From: Ardenticatenaceae bacterium
GTDB lineage: Bacteria > Chloroflexota > Anaerolineae > Promineifilales > Promineifilaceae
Assembly (NCBI GenBank): GCA_020634435.1
Contig: JACKBS010000004.1
Location: 1-64,000 of the forward strand
DNA: 64,000 nt
Direction: 5' to 3'
Part shown: piece after piece, positions 33,593-41,686 of the stretch
Layout of the letters: every line of letters begins with the position of its first letter
How positions within the stretch are numbered: position 1 is the first letter of the stretch
The notes under the pieces: model-generated
The model's database searches: none
What the model was told of the DNA's origin: nothing
The model's input: only the letters and a program-made list of their open reading frames with translations
Program-made: the position numbers and the translations under genes

Positions 33593-36500
33593 GTGAGCGG
33601 CGGGTCAACGAAGAAAAGCAATAAGCCAGGAGCTTACCTCGCCTCGGAAGAAGTGTGGCAAGCTCTGTTTGAGCAGGCTGCTGATGGCATTTTTATTGCC
33701 AAAAAGACGGGGGAGTTTGTTGATGTAAACCAGCGTGGCTGCGATATGGTTGGTTACACCAGGGCGGAGATGCTGAAGTTATCTCTGGTGGATTTGATTT
33801 CGCCCGAAAATTTGGCCACCGATCCACTCCAGCTAGACGCTATGAATTCCGGGGAGTCTTTGCTAAAAGAACGACAAATTTGTGGCAAAGACGGCCGTTG
33901 CTTCCCTGCCGAAATTAGTGCACGCATATTAGCGGATGGCGCAATTCTGGGCATTGTCCGGGATATTAGCGAGCGCAAACAAGCGGAAGAAAAACTGCGC
34001 GAAAGCAATGATCGCTTTCAGCTCCTGGCTGAATCATCCCTCACCGGAATCTACCTTATTCAAGACGGCCGTTTCCGCTATGTCAATCCGGCGATGGCCC
34101 ACATTTTTGGTTACCAGGTTGAAGAAATCACCGACGTGCTTGGCCCTACGGATTTGGTCTTTGACGATGACCGATCCCTTGTCAATGAAAACCTTCGCCG
34201 TCGTGTTGATGGTGAACAAGAATCTATCAACTACGAATTCCGCGGTTTGACCAAAGATAAAACCGTGATTGATGTTGAAGTGCACGGTCGGCGGATTGAG
34301 TTTGGTGGAAAAATGGGCGTGATCGGCACTCTGGTTGAGGTTACCAAACGAAAAAGGGCAGAAGAAGCGCTCCGCACCAGTGAAGAACGGCTTCAACTTG
34401 CCCTGGATGTGGCGGAACTAGGTTTATGGGACTGGAAAATAACCACCGGAGAATTGACTTGGTCGCAAGAATGCCTCGCTATGTATGGCTTACCGCTCGA
34501 CACCGACATCACCTATGCGATCTTCTTGCAAACTATACATCCAGAGGATCGTGAACGAATTGATCGTGCCTTAAACCGTGCAGTTGAAACCTGTTCCAGC
34601 TATGAAGAACACAAGCGGGTCATCTGGCCAGACGGTTCCATCCATTGGACGCTCTCCCGTGGCCAGGTTTACTGCGACGCACGGGGAACCCCGGTCCGTA
34701 TGACGGGGGTTTCGTTTGATATTTCCAAACTAAAGCAGGCGGAAGCCGAGCACCAGGTGCATGTTTGGTTTCTTGAGAGCTTGGACAAAGTAAACCGGGC
34801 TATGCAGGGCACCAACGATCTGCAACAAATGATGATCAATGTTCTCGATAGCCTGCTCACCATTTTCAACTGTGATCGTGCCTGGCTCGTCTATCCCTGT
34901 GACCCAGAGGCGGCTACGTGGCAGTCCATGATGGAAAGAACGGTGCCCGAATATCCGGGTGTGATTCCCATTGGCGTAAAACTTCCGCTAGACCCGGTGG
35001 GAGCGGCCGTTTACAAAGTTTTGCGTGAATCCAGTGGGCCAGTGCAGTTCCGACCCGGTGCCAGTCACCCCGTACCCCAGGTGATCGCTGAGGTATTTCA
35101 GGTTCAATCTTTTATGGCCAACGCGCTCTATCCAAAGGTGGGGCAGCCGTGGTCTTTTGGGCTGCACCAATGCTCTTACCCACGGGTATGGACGCAGGTA
35201 GAAGAGCGGCTGCTCCAAGCGATCGGCTGGCGGCTGGCCGACAGCTTAACCAGCCTGTTGTCTTACCGCAATTTGCGCCAAAGCGAACACCGCCTGGAGG
35301 AGGCGGAGCGCATTGCCCATGTTGGCTGGTGGGATCGCGACTACGAAGAGAATCGCATTTCTCTTTCTGATGAAGCCTGCCGCATTTTTGGGATTCCGTC
35401 TAGGGTGCAAGACTATTCCCTGGATGATTGGCATGAGCAGTGGCAGGTCTTGGTTCATCCAGAAGACCGGCAGCGAACGGCCGTTGCTGCCGAAAACGCG
35501 CTGCAAGGTGATCCGCGATACGATTTGGAATACCGGATTATTCGCCCTAGCGGGGAGATGCGGGTTGTGCAAAGCCAGGGGGATGTGACCTGGGACGATG
35601 CCGGACGGCCGTTGCGCATGTTTGGCATCATGCAAGACATCACCGAACTCAGGCAGGTAGAGGCGGAACTGCGCGACAACCGCGAGACAGCATTGCAGTT
35701 TTCCCAGCAGCTGGCTGTTTTGCACGAGGTAACCAACCAACTTTCTCTCGCTGAATCTTCTGATGATTTGTACCGCCTGGCTGTGCAGTTAGGTAAGTCA
35801 AGACTGGGATTTGACCGGGCCAGCATCTGGTTTGTTGATTTGGCTGCGAACCTCCTTCGCGGCTCCTATGGCACCGATGAGAAAGGTGAATTACGAGATG
35901 AGCGAACGGCCGTTATCACCATCGAACGGCGGGGATTGGCCTGGGAGGTGCTTTCACACAAGGAGCCGAAAGCCTATGTTGAATACCTGCCCCTTTACGA
36001 TCACCTGGGTAATCAAGTGGGCGAAGGGCAGAATGCCATTGCCGGCCTTTGGGACGGCGACAAAGTGATTGGTGTTATTTGTGTCGATAACCTCTTCACT
36101 CAAAAACCAATCACCGAAAATTGGTTAGAAGTATTAAAGCTGTATGCCACGTCTCTTGGCTATCTCGTTACCCGGAAGCGGGCCCAGGAAGCCCAGGCTC
36201 GGCTGCTGGTTCAGATTCAGGAACAGGCCCAACAGGTACACAACATCATGGATACCGTGCCAGAAGGGGTTGTCTTGTTGGGCAAGAACCTGTTTGTTAC
36301 CCTCACAAACCCGGTCGCGAGGCAATATCTGGCGCAGCTGGCTCCCAATTGGGAAAACAGCGCCCTGAATGCGCTCGGTTCAGTTGCCTTGCCCGAACTA
36401 TTGACATCCCCACCAAAAGGATTGTGGCATGAGGTCAAAAGCAACGATCTCGTCTTTGAAGTGATAGCCCGACCCATAGAAAACAGCCCCTCCAATGGGG

Positions 36501-37699
36501 GTTGGGTGTTAGTTTTGCGTGATGTCACCCAGGAGCGGGATATTCAAAATCGGGTGCAGCGGCAGGATCGATTGGTAGCGGTTGGGCAGATGGCTGCCGG
36601 TATTGCCCATGATTTCAATAACATCCTGACGGTGATCAGACTTTATGCCCAGCTCATTTTACGGACAGTAGAAATTCCTAAGCACGCCGAAGAACGGCTA
36701 AACACCATCGAGCAGCAAACGGAGCGGGCCACAGACCTGATCCAGCAGATTCTCGATTTTAGCCGCCAATCCATGCTGGAGCGTCAATCGTTTGACCTGC
36801 TCCCATTCATCAAACGATTGGTCAAACTCCTGGATCGTACCTTGCCAGATAATGTTGCGATTACCTTTGAGCACACGAATCAAGCGTTCCATATTTTGGC
36901 AGACCCTTCGCGTATTCAGCAGATCGTGATGAACCTGGCCGTAAACGCACGCGATGCGATGCCTGAGGGCGGCGAACTGCACATGACGTTAAAGCAGGTG
37001 CAAATCGCAGAGAAAAAATCGTTATCACTCAATGATTTGCCACCGGGACCCTGGGTTCTTTTGGAGGTGACTGATAACGGTACGGGCATCGATCCAGAAG
37101 TGTTGGCGCATATTTTTGAGCCTTTCTTTACCACCAAGCAAGTTGGTGAAGGAACTGGGCTGGGTTTGGCCCAAGTTTATGGCATTATGCAGCAGCATGA
37201 GGGTTGTATTGATGTGGTGTCACAAGTGGGTCGGGGCACGACATTCTCCTTGTATTTTCCGGCCCTTGGCACTGTGGCAGGTGCGGCGGTTACGCCAGAC
37301 CAATCGCTGTTAACCTTGGGACAGGGGCAAACGCTCCTGTTGGTTGAGGACAATCAACCGGCGCGGGAGGCGCTTTTGGGCAGTCTGTCTCTCTTGAATT
37401 ACGAGGTGGTTGCGGCTGCAAACGGCCGTCAAGCGCTCGAAATTCTAGCTGAAAAAGAAGCGTGCGTTGATTTGGTGTTGAGTGATGTTGTGATGCCAGA
37501 AATGGGGGGAATTGCCTTGTTTCACGCGATGCATGAACAATATCCAGGTATTCCCGTTGTGTTGCTTACCGGCCATGCCATGAATAATGATATGGAGAAC
37601 TTAAAGCTGCTTGGGCTGTCTGGCTGGATGCCCAAGCCACCGGACCTGGCGGCTCTAAGCCATTTGCTGGCCGATGTGTTGGCAGATTCCCAGGCTTAA
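33593..37699 (+). CDS. Large hybrid sensor histidine kinase with multiple PAS and GAF domains and a receiver
   Basis: 1368 residues, GTG start after GAGGAGGTG. Domain order by motif: PAS (about 22-130), PAS (140-255), PAS (265-385; HPEDRERIDRAL), GAF-like (400-560), PAS (565-690), GAF (705-865), degenerate PAS (880-985), HisKA with phosphoacceptor His1006 (GIAHDFNNIL), HATPase (about 1085-1225; N-box NLAVNARDA, DNGTGI, GEGTGLGLAQV) and a receiver (1245-1365) with phosphoacceptor Asp1298 in LVLSDVVMPEM. No membrane segment, so it is a cytoplasmic sensor. No separate response regulator is adjacent, so output may pass through the receiver or a phosphotransfer protein elsewhere. Signals are unknown. 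PAS domains could hold haem or flavin, but no ligand residue stands out. Confidence 0.93.
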   Translation: MSGGSTKKSNKPGAYLASEEVWQALFEQAADGIFIAKKTGEFVDVNQRGCDMVGYTRAEMLKLSLVDLISPENLATDPLQLDAMNSGESLLKERQICGKDGRCFPAEISARILADGAILGIVRDISERKQAEEKLRESNDRFQLLAESSLTGIYLIQDGRFRYVNPAMAHIFGYQVEEITDVLGPTDLVFDDDRSLVNENLRRRVDGEQESINYEFRGLTKDKTVIDVEVHGRRIEFGGKMGVIGTLVEVTKRKRAEEALRTSEERLQLALDVAELGLWDWKITTGELTWSQECLAMYGLPLDTDITYAIFLQTIHPEDRERIDRALNRAVETCSSYEEHKRVIWPDGSIHWTLSRGQVYCDARGTPVRMTGVSFDISKLKQAEAEHQVHVWFLESLDKVNRAMQGTNDLQQMMINVLDSLLTIFNCDRAWLVYPCDPEAATWQSMMERTVPEYPGVIPIGVKLPLDPVGAAVYKVLRESSGPVQFRPGASHPVPQVIAEVFQVQSFMANALYPKVGQPWSFGLHQCSYPRVWTQVEERLLQAIGWRLADSLTSLLSYRNLRQSEHRLEEAERIAHVGWWDRDYEENRISLSDEACRIFGIPSRVQDYSLDDWHEQWQVLVHPEDRQRTAVAAENALQGDPRYDLEYRIIRPSGEMRVVQSQGDVTWDDAGRPLRMFGIMQDITELRQVEAELRDNRETALQFSQQLAVLHEVTNQLSLAESSDDLYRLAVQLGKSRLGFDRASIWFVDLAANLLRGSYGTDEKGELRDERTAVITIERRGLAWEVLSHKEPKAYVEYLPLYDHLGNQVGEGQNAIAGLWDGDKVIGVICVDNLFTQKPITENWLEVLKLYATSLGYLVTRKRAQEAQARLLVQIQEQAQQVHNIMDTVPEGVVLLGKNLFVTLTNPVARQYLAQLAPNWENSALNALGSVALPELLTSPPKGLWHEVKSNDLVFEVIARPIENSPSNGGWVLVLRDVTQERDIQNRVQRQDRLVAVGQMAAGIAHDFNNILTVIRLYAQLILRTVEIPKHAEERLNTIEQQTERATDLIQQILDFSRQSMLERQSFDLLPFIKRLVKLLDRTLPDNVAITFEHTNQAFHILADPSRIQQIVMNLAVNARDAMPEGGELHMTLKQVQIAEKKSLSLNDLPPGPWVLLEVTDNGTGIDPEVLAHIFEPFFTTKQVGEGTGLGLAQVYGIMQQHEGCIDVVSQVGRGTTFSLYFPALGTVAGAAVTPDQSLLTLGQGQTLLLVEDNQPAREALLGSLSLLNYEVVAAANGRQALEILAEKEACVDLVLSDVVMPEMGGIALFHAMHEQYPGIPVVLLTGHAMNNDMENLKLLGLSGWMPKPPDLAALSHLLADVLADSQA

Positions 37700-37881
37700 C
37701 GCGACGGCCGTTTCTCATTTTGTCTCGGTTGAATAGGGGAAACATTGCCCTCATTAAATTTCTGACGCACTCAAGTGCGTGGGTAATGGCACGTGCGTCG
37801 TCGCGCTAAAACGGCTCGCGGTTTATAGTGAGGGCAATATTGGGAAAACGGCCGTAAACACGGCACAAACTGGGAACATAA

Positions 37882-38061
37882 ATGATGATGGCACTCCTCC
37901 TCTATTTCAGCCTCAGCCTGATAGCTTCAACGCTGGTCCTTTTTGCGGCGGCGCTTTCCTCAAGCATTAGCCGCCGCGAAAATTTGCCCGAGCGGTACGA
38001 CAACGCCGAGGCCAACAGCAACCAATCTGCCCCGTTTTGCCCGCAATCCCCCAGCCTGTAA
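37882..38061 (+). CDS. Small membrane protein, 59 residues
   Basis: ATGATGATG at 37882 after GGGA opens 59 codons ending TAA at 38059. The product starts MMMALLLYFSLSLIASTLVLFAAALSSSISRRENLPERYDN and ends in a polar Gln/Ser/Pro tail: one clear membrane helix with Arg-Arg after it. The strong helix and polar tail support a real gene. It ends five bases from the convergent glpD stop. The family is not recognised. It fills part of the 367-bp spacer 37700-38066; the rest holds only two octamers and a short hairpin near 37766. Confidence 0.5.
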   Translation: MMMALLLYFSLSLIASTLVLFAAALSSSISRRENLPERYDNAEANSNQSAPFCPQSPSL

Positions 38062-38066
38062 ATTCT

Positions 38067-39800
38067 TTAGCTGCGTTTGCGTAGCCCAAAGTAGAACAAA
38101 ACTAGGGCCAGCGCCGTGCCAAGTAAGCCGGTCGCAACGGCCGTTCTGCGTCCCCCATCCCCTTCAACCAAAACAGGTGTTGTTTCTGGCTTGTGCAGCA
38201 TGGTGTGCCAGTCAGGCACCGTGTCGTGCGGCGGCAGGCTGTATTTTTCGTCCCAGCGCTTCCGGTACAACCCCCACTCTTCATTCCAGCGCGCATCATC
38301 CCAGCCCAATTCCGGCTGGCAGATGGCCCGAATTTTTGCTTCGTGCGCCTGGCCGCCTTGCGGCAGCAGCAAGCCAAGCCGCACCCGCCGCAGCAGCAAA
38401 TCATCTAGATGCACCACGCCTTCACTTCTTGCTGCCCAGCGCAGCTCCGCCCACAGCACGTTGCTGTTGGGAATATTTTCCAGCTCGCCCGGCTCTGCGG
38501 CGTTTATCAAATCTTCTGCCTCGCGGCCGTAACGCCCAATGAGCCGTCGTCGCGTGGCCTCTGGCAGCGGGACGGGCAAGTCTTCCGTTACCTCGTCCAG
38601 CGCGGGTGCATCTTCATCGATCTTGGGTATGTCGGGCAGCAGCTCACGGGCTGCTTTCAGAGCGTCCAGGGCGATGAGGCGGAAAGTGGTCAACTTGCCG
38701 CCAGTCACTGTCAGCAGTCCGTTTTCTGTCCACACCACATGGTCGCGTGACTCCGCCGAGGGATCCGCCTTGCCGGTATTGATGACCGGGCGCACCCCGG
38801 CAAAAGTAGCCAGCACATCGTCTAACTTCAACGCCAAAGAGGGGTAGCGTGCTTCGACAGCGGCCATCAAATAGGCCACCTCGCCGGGGGTGATGTGCGG
38901 TTCATGGCTCAATTCTTCGCTGTGATCTACGTCGGTGGTGCCCACCAGCGTGACGCCATCCCAGGGGAAAATGAAAACAAAACGGCCGTCTAGCGGATGG
39001 TTAAACGAGACCGCCTGGGCAATCGGGAAGCGCCACTGGGGGAAGATGAGATGACTGCCGCGCAACGGCCGTAATCTTGGTTCCTGGTCCACTTTTTCGC
39101 GCAGCTCGTCGGCCCACGCCCCGGTGGCGTTGATGACCAGCTTGGCCTGGACGCTCTTCTTACGCCCGGTTTCCCGGTCTTGCAGGGTAACGCCCACCAC
39201 CTGCCCATCTTCGCGGGTTAGATTGACGGCGGCGATGTAATTTACGGCCGTACCGCCTGCGGCCACCGCCTCGCGCAGCACCCGCAGCACCAGCCGTGCA
39301 TCGTCCGTTTGGGCGTCAAAATAGTGGAATGCCCCGGCCAAATCCTGCACGTTCAGGCGCGGGGCCAGCATCCACACCTCTTGCGGGCTGTAGTAGCGAT
39401 GGCTCCATTGCAAAGCCACCAAATCGTAAAACGACAGCCCGGCGCGGACCAGCATCTTCTCGCGCCATTGGCCGCTGCCTTTTTCATTGGCCAGCAAAAA
39501 GCCCAACGGGTCCACCAGCCCTGGCGCGGATTCTTGCAGCTTTTGCCGCTCCTGCACGCTGGCCTGCGTCAGCCCGATTTTGCCCTGTTTCAGGTAACGC
39601 AATCCGCCATGCACCAGCTTGGAACTGCGGCTGGACGTGCCAAAGGCAAAGTCCCGCTGCTCCACCAGCAAGGTTTTCAGCCCCAACCGTGTCGCCTCGC
39701 GCAAAATCCCCGCGCCGGTAATGCCCCCGCCGACCACCACGATGTCCCACGGTTGGTTTAAATCCTTCCAAATCTCTTCACGCCAGTTTTTGTTCCACAT
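38067..39800 (-). CDS. glpD: Glycerol-3-phosphate dehydrogenase (FAD, GlpD/GlpA type) with C-terminal membrane helix
   Basis: 577 residues from the ATG at 39800 (GGAAG 8 bp upstream; an in-frame GTG nine bases earlier is less likely). FAD-binding DIVVVGGGITGAGILREATRLG, SSRSSKLVHGGLRYL and LVINATGAWAD are diagnostic, as are the C-terminal-domain segments GGKLTTFR and GRYGREAEDLI. It oxidises glycerol 3-phosphate to dihydroxyacetone phosphate and passes electrons to the quinone pool. An unusual extra hydrophobic segment TAVATGLLGTALALVLFYFGL plus RKRS ends the protein, which would tie it to the membrane. The flavoprotein gene at 39906 lies upstream in the same direction, so the two are likely co-transcribed. 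It is part of the glycerol island. Confidence 0.93.
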   Translation of the reverse strand: MWNKNWREEIWKDLNQPWDIVVVGGGITGAGILREATRLGLKTLLVEQRDFAFGTSSRSSKLVHGGLRYLKQGKIGLTQASVQERQKLQESAPGLVDPLGFLLANEKGSGQWREKMLVRAGLSFYDLVALQWSHRYYSPQEVWMLAPRLNVQDLAGAFHYFDAQTDDARLVLRVLREAVAAGGTAVNYIAAVNLTREDGQVVGVTLQDRETGRKKSVQAKLVINATGAWADELREKVDQEPRLRPLRGSHLIFPQWRFPIAQAVSFNHPLDGRFVFIFPWDGVTLVGTTDVDHSEELSHEPHITPGEVAYLMAAVEARYPSLALKLDDVLATFAGVRPVINTGKADPSAESRDHVVWTENGLLTVTGGKLTTFRLIALDALKAARELLPDIPKIDEDAPALDEVTEDLPVPLPEATRRRLIGRYGREAEDLINAAEPGELENIPNSNVLWAELRWAARSEGVVHLDDLLLRRVRLGLLLPQGGQAHEAKIRAICQPELGWDDARWNEEWGLYRKRWDEKYSLPPHDTVPDWHTMLHKPETTPVLVEGDGGRRTAVATGLLGTALALVLFYFGLRKRS

Positions 39801-39905
39801 AAATTTCACTTCCGTAGCCGCAGTTTCTTACTGCGCAAAAGGTAATTGGGCAATTGGGTAATTGAGTAATTCATCCGCTTACCCGTTCACCTTGTCACCC
39901 TGTCA

Positions 39906-41498
39906 TCACTTCACCAACACCCCCGGATTCATCACCCCTGCCGGATCAAACTGCCGGGCTACCGTTTCCAGCGTGGCAATACCGAGGCTGCCTTTTTCGG
40001 CGGCCAGGTATGGCTGGTGGTCGCGGCCCACGCCGTGCTGGTGGCTGATGGTGCCGCCGTGCCGGATGATGGCCTGGCTAGCGGCCGTTTTCATGGCAGT
40101 CCAGCGTGCCAAATTTACGTCTGGATCAGGTGAGAGCCGGAAGAGGTAGGTGGTGTAGATGCTGCATCCGGTGGCGTACATGTGCGACAGATGGGTGAAG
40201 ACGTGTAACTGTTCGTCAAATTGAGCCATTGCGTTTTTTAGGCTGCTCTCGATGTCGGCAAGGGTGGCATCTACCTGGTTCCAGGTAACGGCCGTTTCCA
40301 ACGTATCCACCCCATAGCCAATTTCCCACAGCGCATTGCGCAGGTAGGGGGTGCGGAAGCGCCCCTTCTGCCACTGGTTGCCAAACTGTTGCCCCACGTG
40401 AATACCACCTTGCGCTTTGGCCATGTCCACCGCTTCGCTGCGCGCGGTGTTAACCACATGCCGGTTGCCACTAAAGCCCAGCAGCAGCATCGACTTGTCG
40501 GCGTCAACGCCGCGAATGCTGAGTAAACGCTCCAGCGTGCCAATCAGCATTTCGTGCCCGGCCAGCTTAAGCGTGGTTTCGGTTTCCACGCCGGTGCTCA
40601 GGCGCACCATGGAGAGGGGAAGATTGGCCTGGAGCATTTGGCGAACGGCCGTTTTGCCCGCCTCAAAATTGGGAAAGAAAATCGCGTTAAATGATTCGCG
40701 CTCTGGCAGGGGCGAAATGCGCACGGTGGCCTCGGTGATGATGCCCAGGCGGCCTTCGGAACCCAGCACAAGCTGGCGCAAATCTGGCCCGGCGGCGGAG
40801 GCAGGCAGCGGCGGCATGATGAGGTCGCCAGCCGGGGCCATCAATTTACCCCCCGCGAACAGGTCTTCGATACGGCCGTAACCGCGCGACTGCTGCCCAC
40901 TGGAGCGTGTGGCTACCCAGCCACCCAGCGTGGAATACTCAAACGACTGCGGGTAGTGGCCCAGCGTGTACCCTTTGGCTCGCAGCTGTGCTTCCATTTC
41001 TGGCCCGGCGATGCCTGCGCCAAAGGTGGCCAGCTGGCTGGTGCTGTCCAGCGCTGTCAGGCGGCTGAGCCGCTGCAAATTCACGGTGAGCACGGGGCGG
41101 TCGCCTGGTTCCGGGTTAATGTGCCCTACCACGGAGGTGCCACCGCCGTAAGGGATCAGCTTCAGGTCGTGGCTGCGGGCCAGTTGCAGCAGTGTTAGCA
41201 CTTCGGCTTCGGTTTGGGGGAAGGCAACGCCATCGGGAAAGGTGCCAATGTGGCCTCTGCGCAGCGCGATCCAATCGGGGAAGCTCTGGCCGCGAGCGTG
41301 TTTGAGCCGCGTTTCCGCATCGGTCTGGATGAGCGGGTGTTCGGGCAGGCGGCTTGGCGGCACGGTGGCCACAACATCAGCCAGGGTAGCATCCTGCGGC
41401 GGTGTGCCTTCGCCAACCAGTCCAACCAGAAATTCGCTTGCTTTATCGGGAAGTGGATAAAGTACGGCCGTATCACCCCAACCGTTCCATCGTTTCAT
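39906..41498 (-). CDS. FAD-binding oxidase of the alkyl-DHAP synthase / glycolate-oxidase-like family
   Basis: 530 residues from the ATG at 41498, where AAAGG stands 9 bp ahead; an ATG three codons earlier leaves too little space. The FAD_binding_4 domain (about 75-270) shows PQTEAEVLTLLQLARSHDLKLIPYGGGTSVVGH, GIAGPEMEAQLRAKGYTLGHYPQSFEYSTLGGWVATRSSGQQSRGYG and LVLGSEGRLGIIT. The C-terminal domain ends with a His-rich active-site segment IIRHGGTISHQHGVGRDHQPYL, as in alkyl-dihydroxyacetonephosphate synthase. Possible roles are ether-lipid synthesis from DHAP or oxidation of a hydroxy acid; the glycerol neighbourhood favours a DHAP-related one. It is probably co-transcribed with glpD. Confidence 0.88.
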   Translation of the reverse strand: MKRWNGWGDTAVLYPLPDKASEFLVGLVGEGTPPQDATLADVVATVPPSRLPEHPLIQTDAETRLKHARGQSFPDWIALRRGHIGTFPDGVAFPQTEAEVLTLLQLARSHDLKLIPYGGGTSVVGHINPEPGDRPVLTVNLQRLSRLTALDSTSQLATFGAGIAGPEMEAQLRAKGYTLGHYPQSFEYSTLGGWVATRSSGQQSRGYGRIEDLFAGGKLMAPAGDLIMPPLPASAAGPDLRQLVLGSEGRLGIITEATVRISPLPERESFNAIFFPNFEAGKTAVRQMLQANLPLSMVRLSTGVETETTLKLAGHEMLIGTLERLLSIRGVDADKSMLLLGFSGNRHVVNTARSEAVDMAKAQGGIHVGQQFGNQWQKGRFRTPYLRNALWEIGYGVDTLETAVTWNQVDATLADIESSLKNAMAQFDEQLHVFTHLSHMYATGCSIYTTYLFRLSPDPDVNLARWTAMKTAASQAIIRHGGTISHQHGVGRDHQPYLAAEKGSLGIATLETVARQFDPAGVMNPGVLVK

Positions 41499-41652
41499 AG
41501 CTGCCATCCTTTGTGTGGTTACGCAATGACTGAATGATAGGGCAGAAGATGGGCGGTTGTCCAGAAAGCTGCACTGAATTCCCCGGAAACTTTCAGCCAG
41601 CGTTGCTTATTAGCAGGTCGTTTCCGGGGAAATACGAACCCACCGGAAAAGT

Positions 41653-41681
41653 TTGCGCTGCCGTTCGATTTTTGTGACAAT
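41653..41681 (+). promoter_or_regulatory. Candidate promoter of the dhaR-like gene, possibly leaderless
   Basis: TTGCGC (41653-41658), 17 bp, GACAAT (41676-41681), with the ATG starting five bases later. No ribosome site precedes the ATG, consistent with a leaderless message. The match is moderate. Confidence 0.3.
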
Positions 41682-41686
41682 GCATC

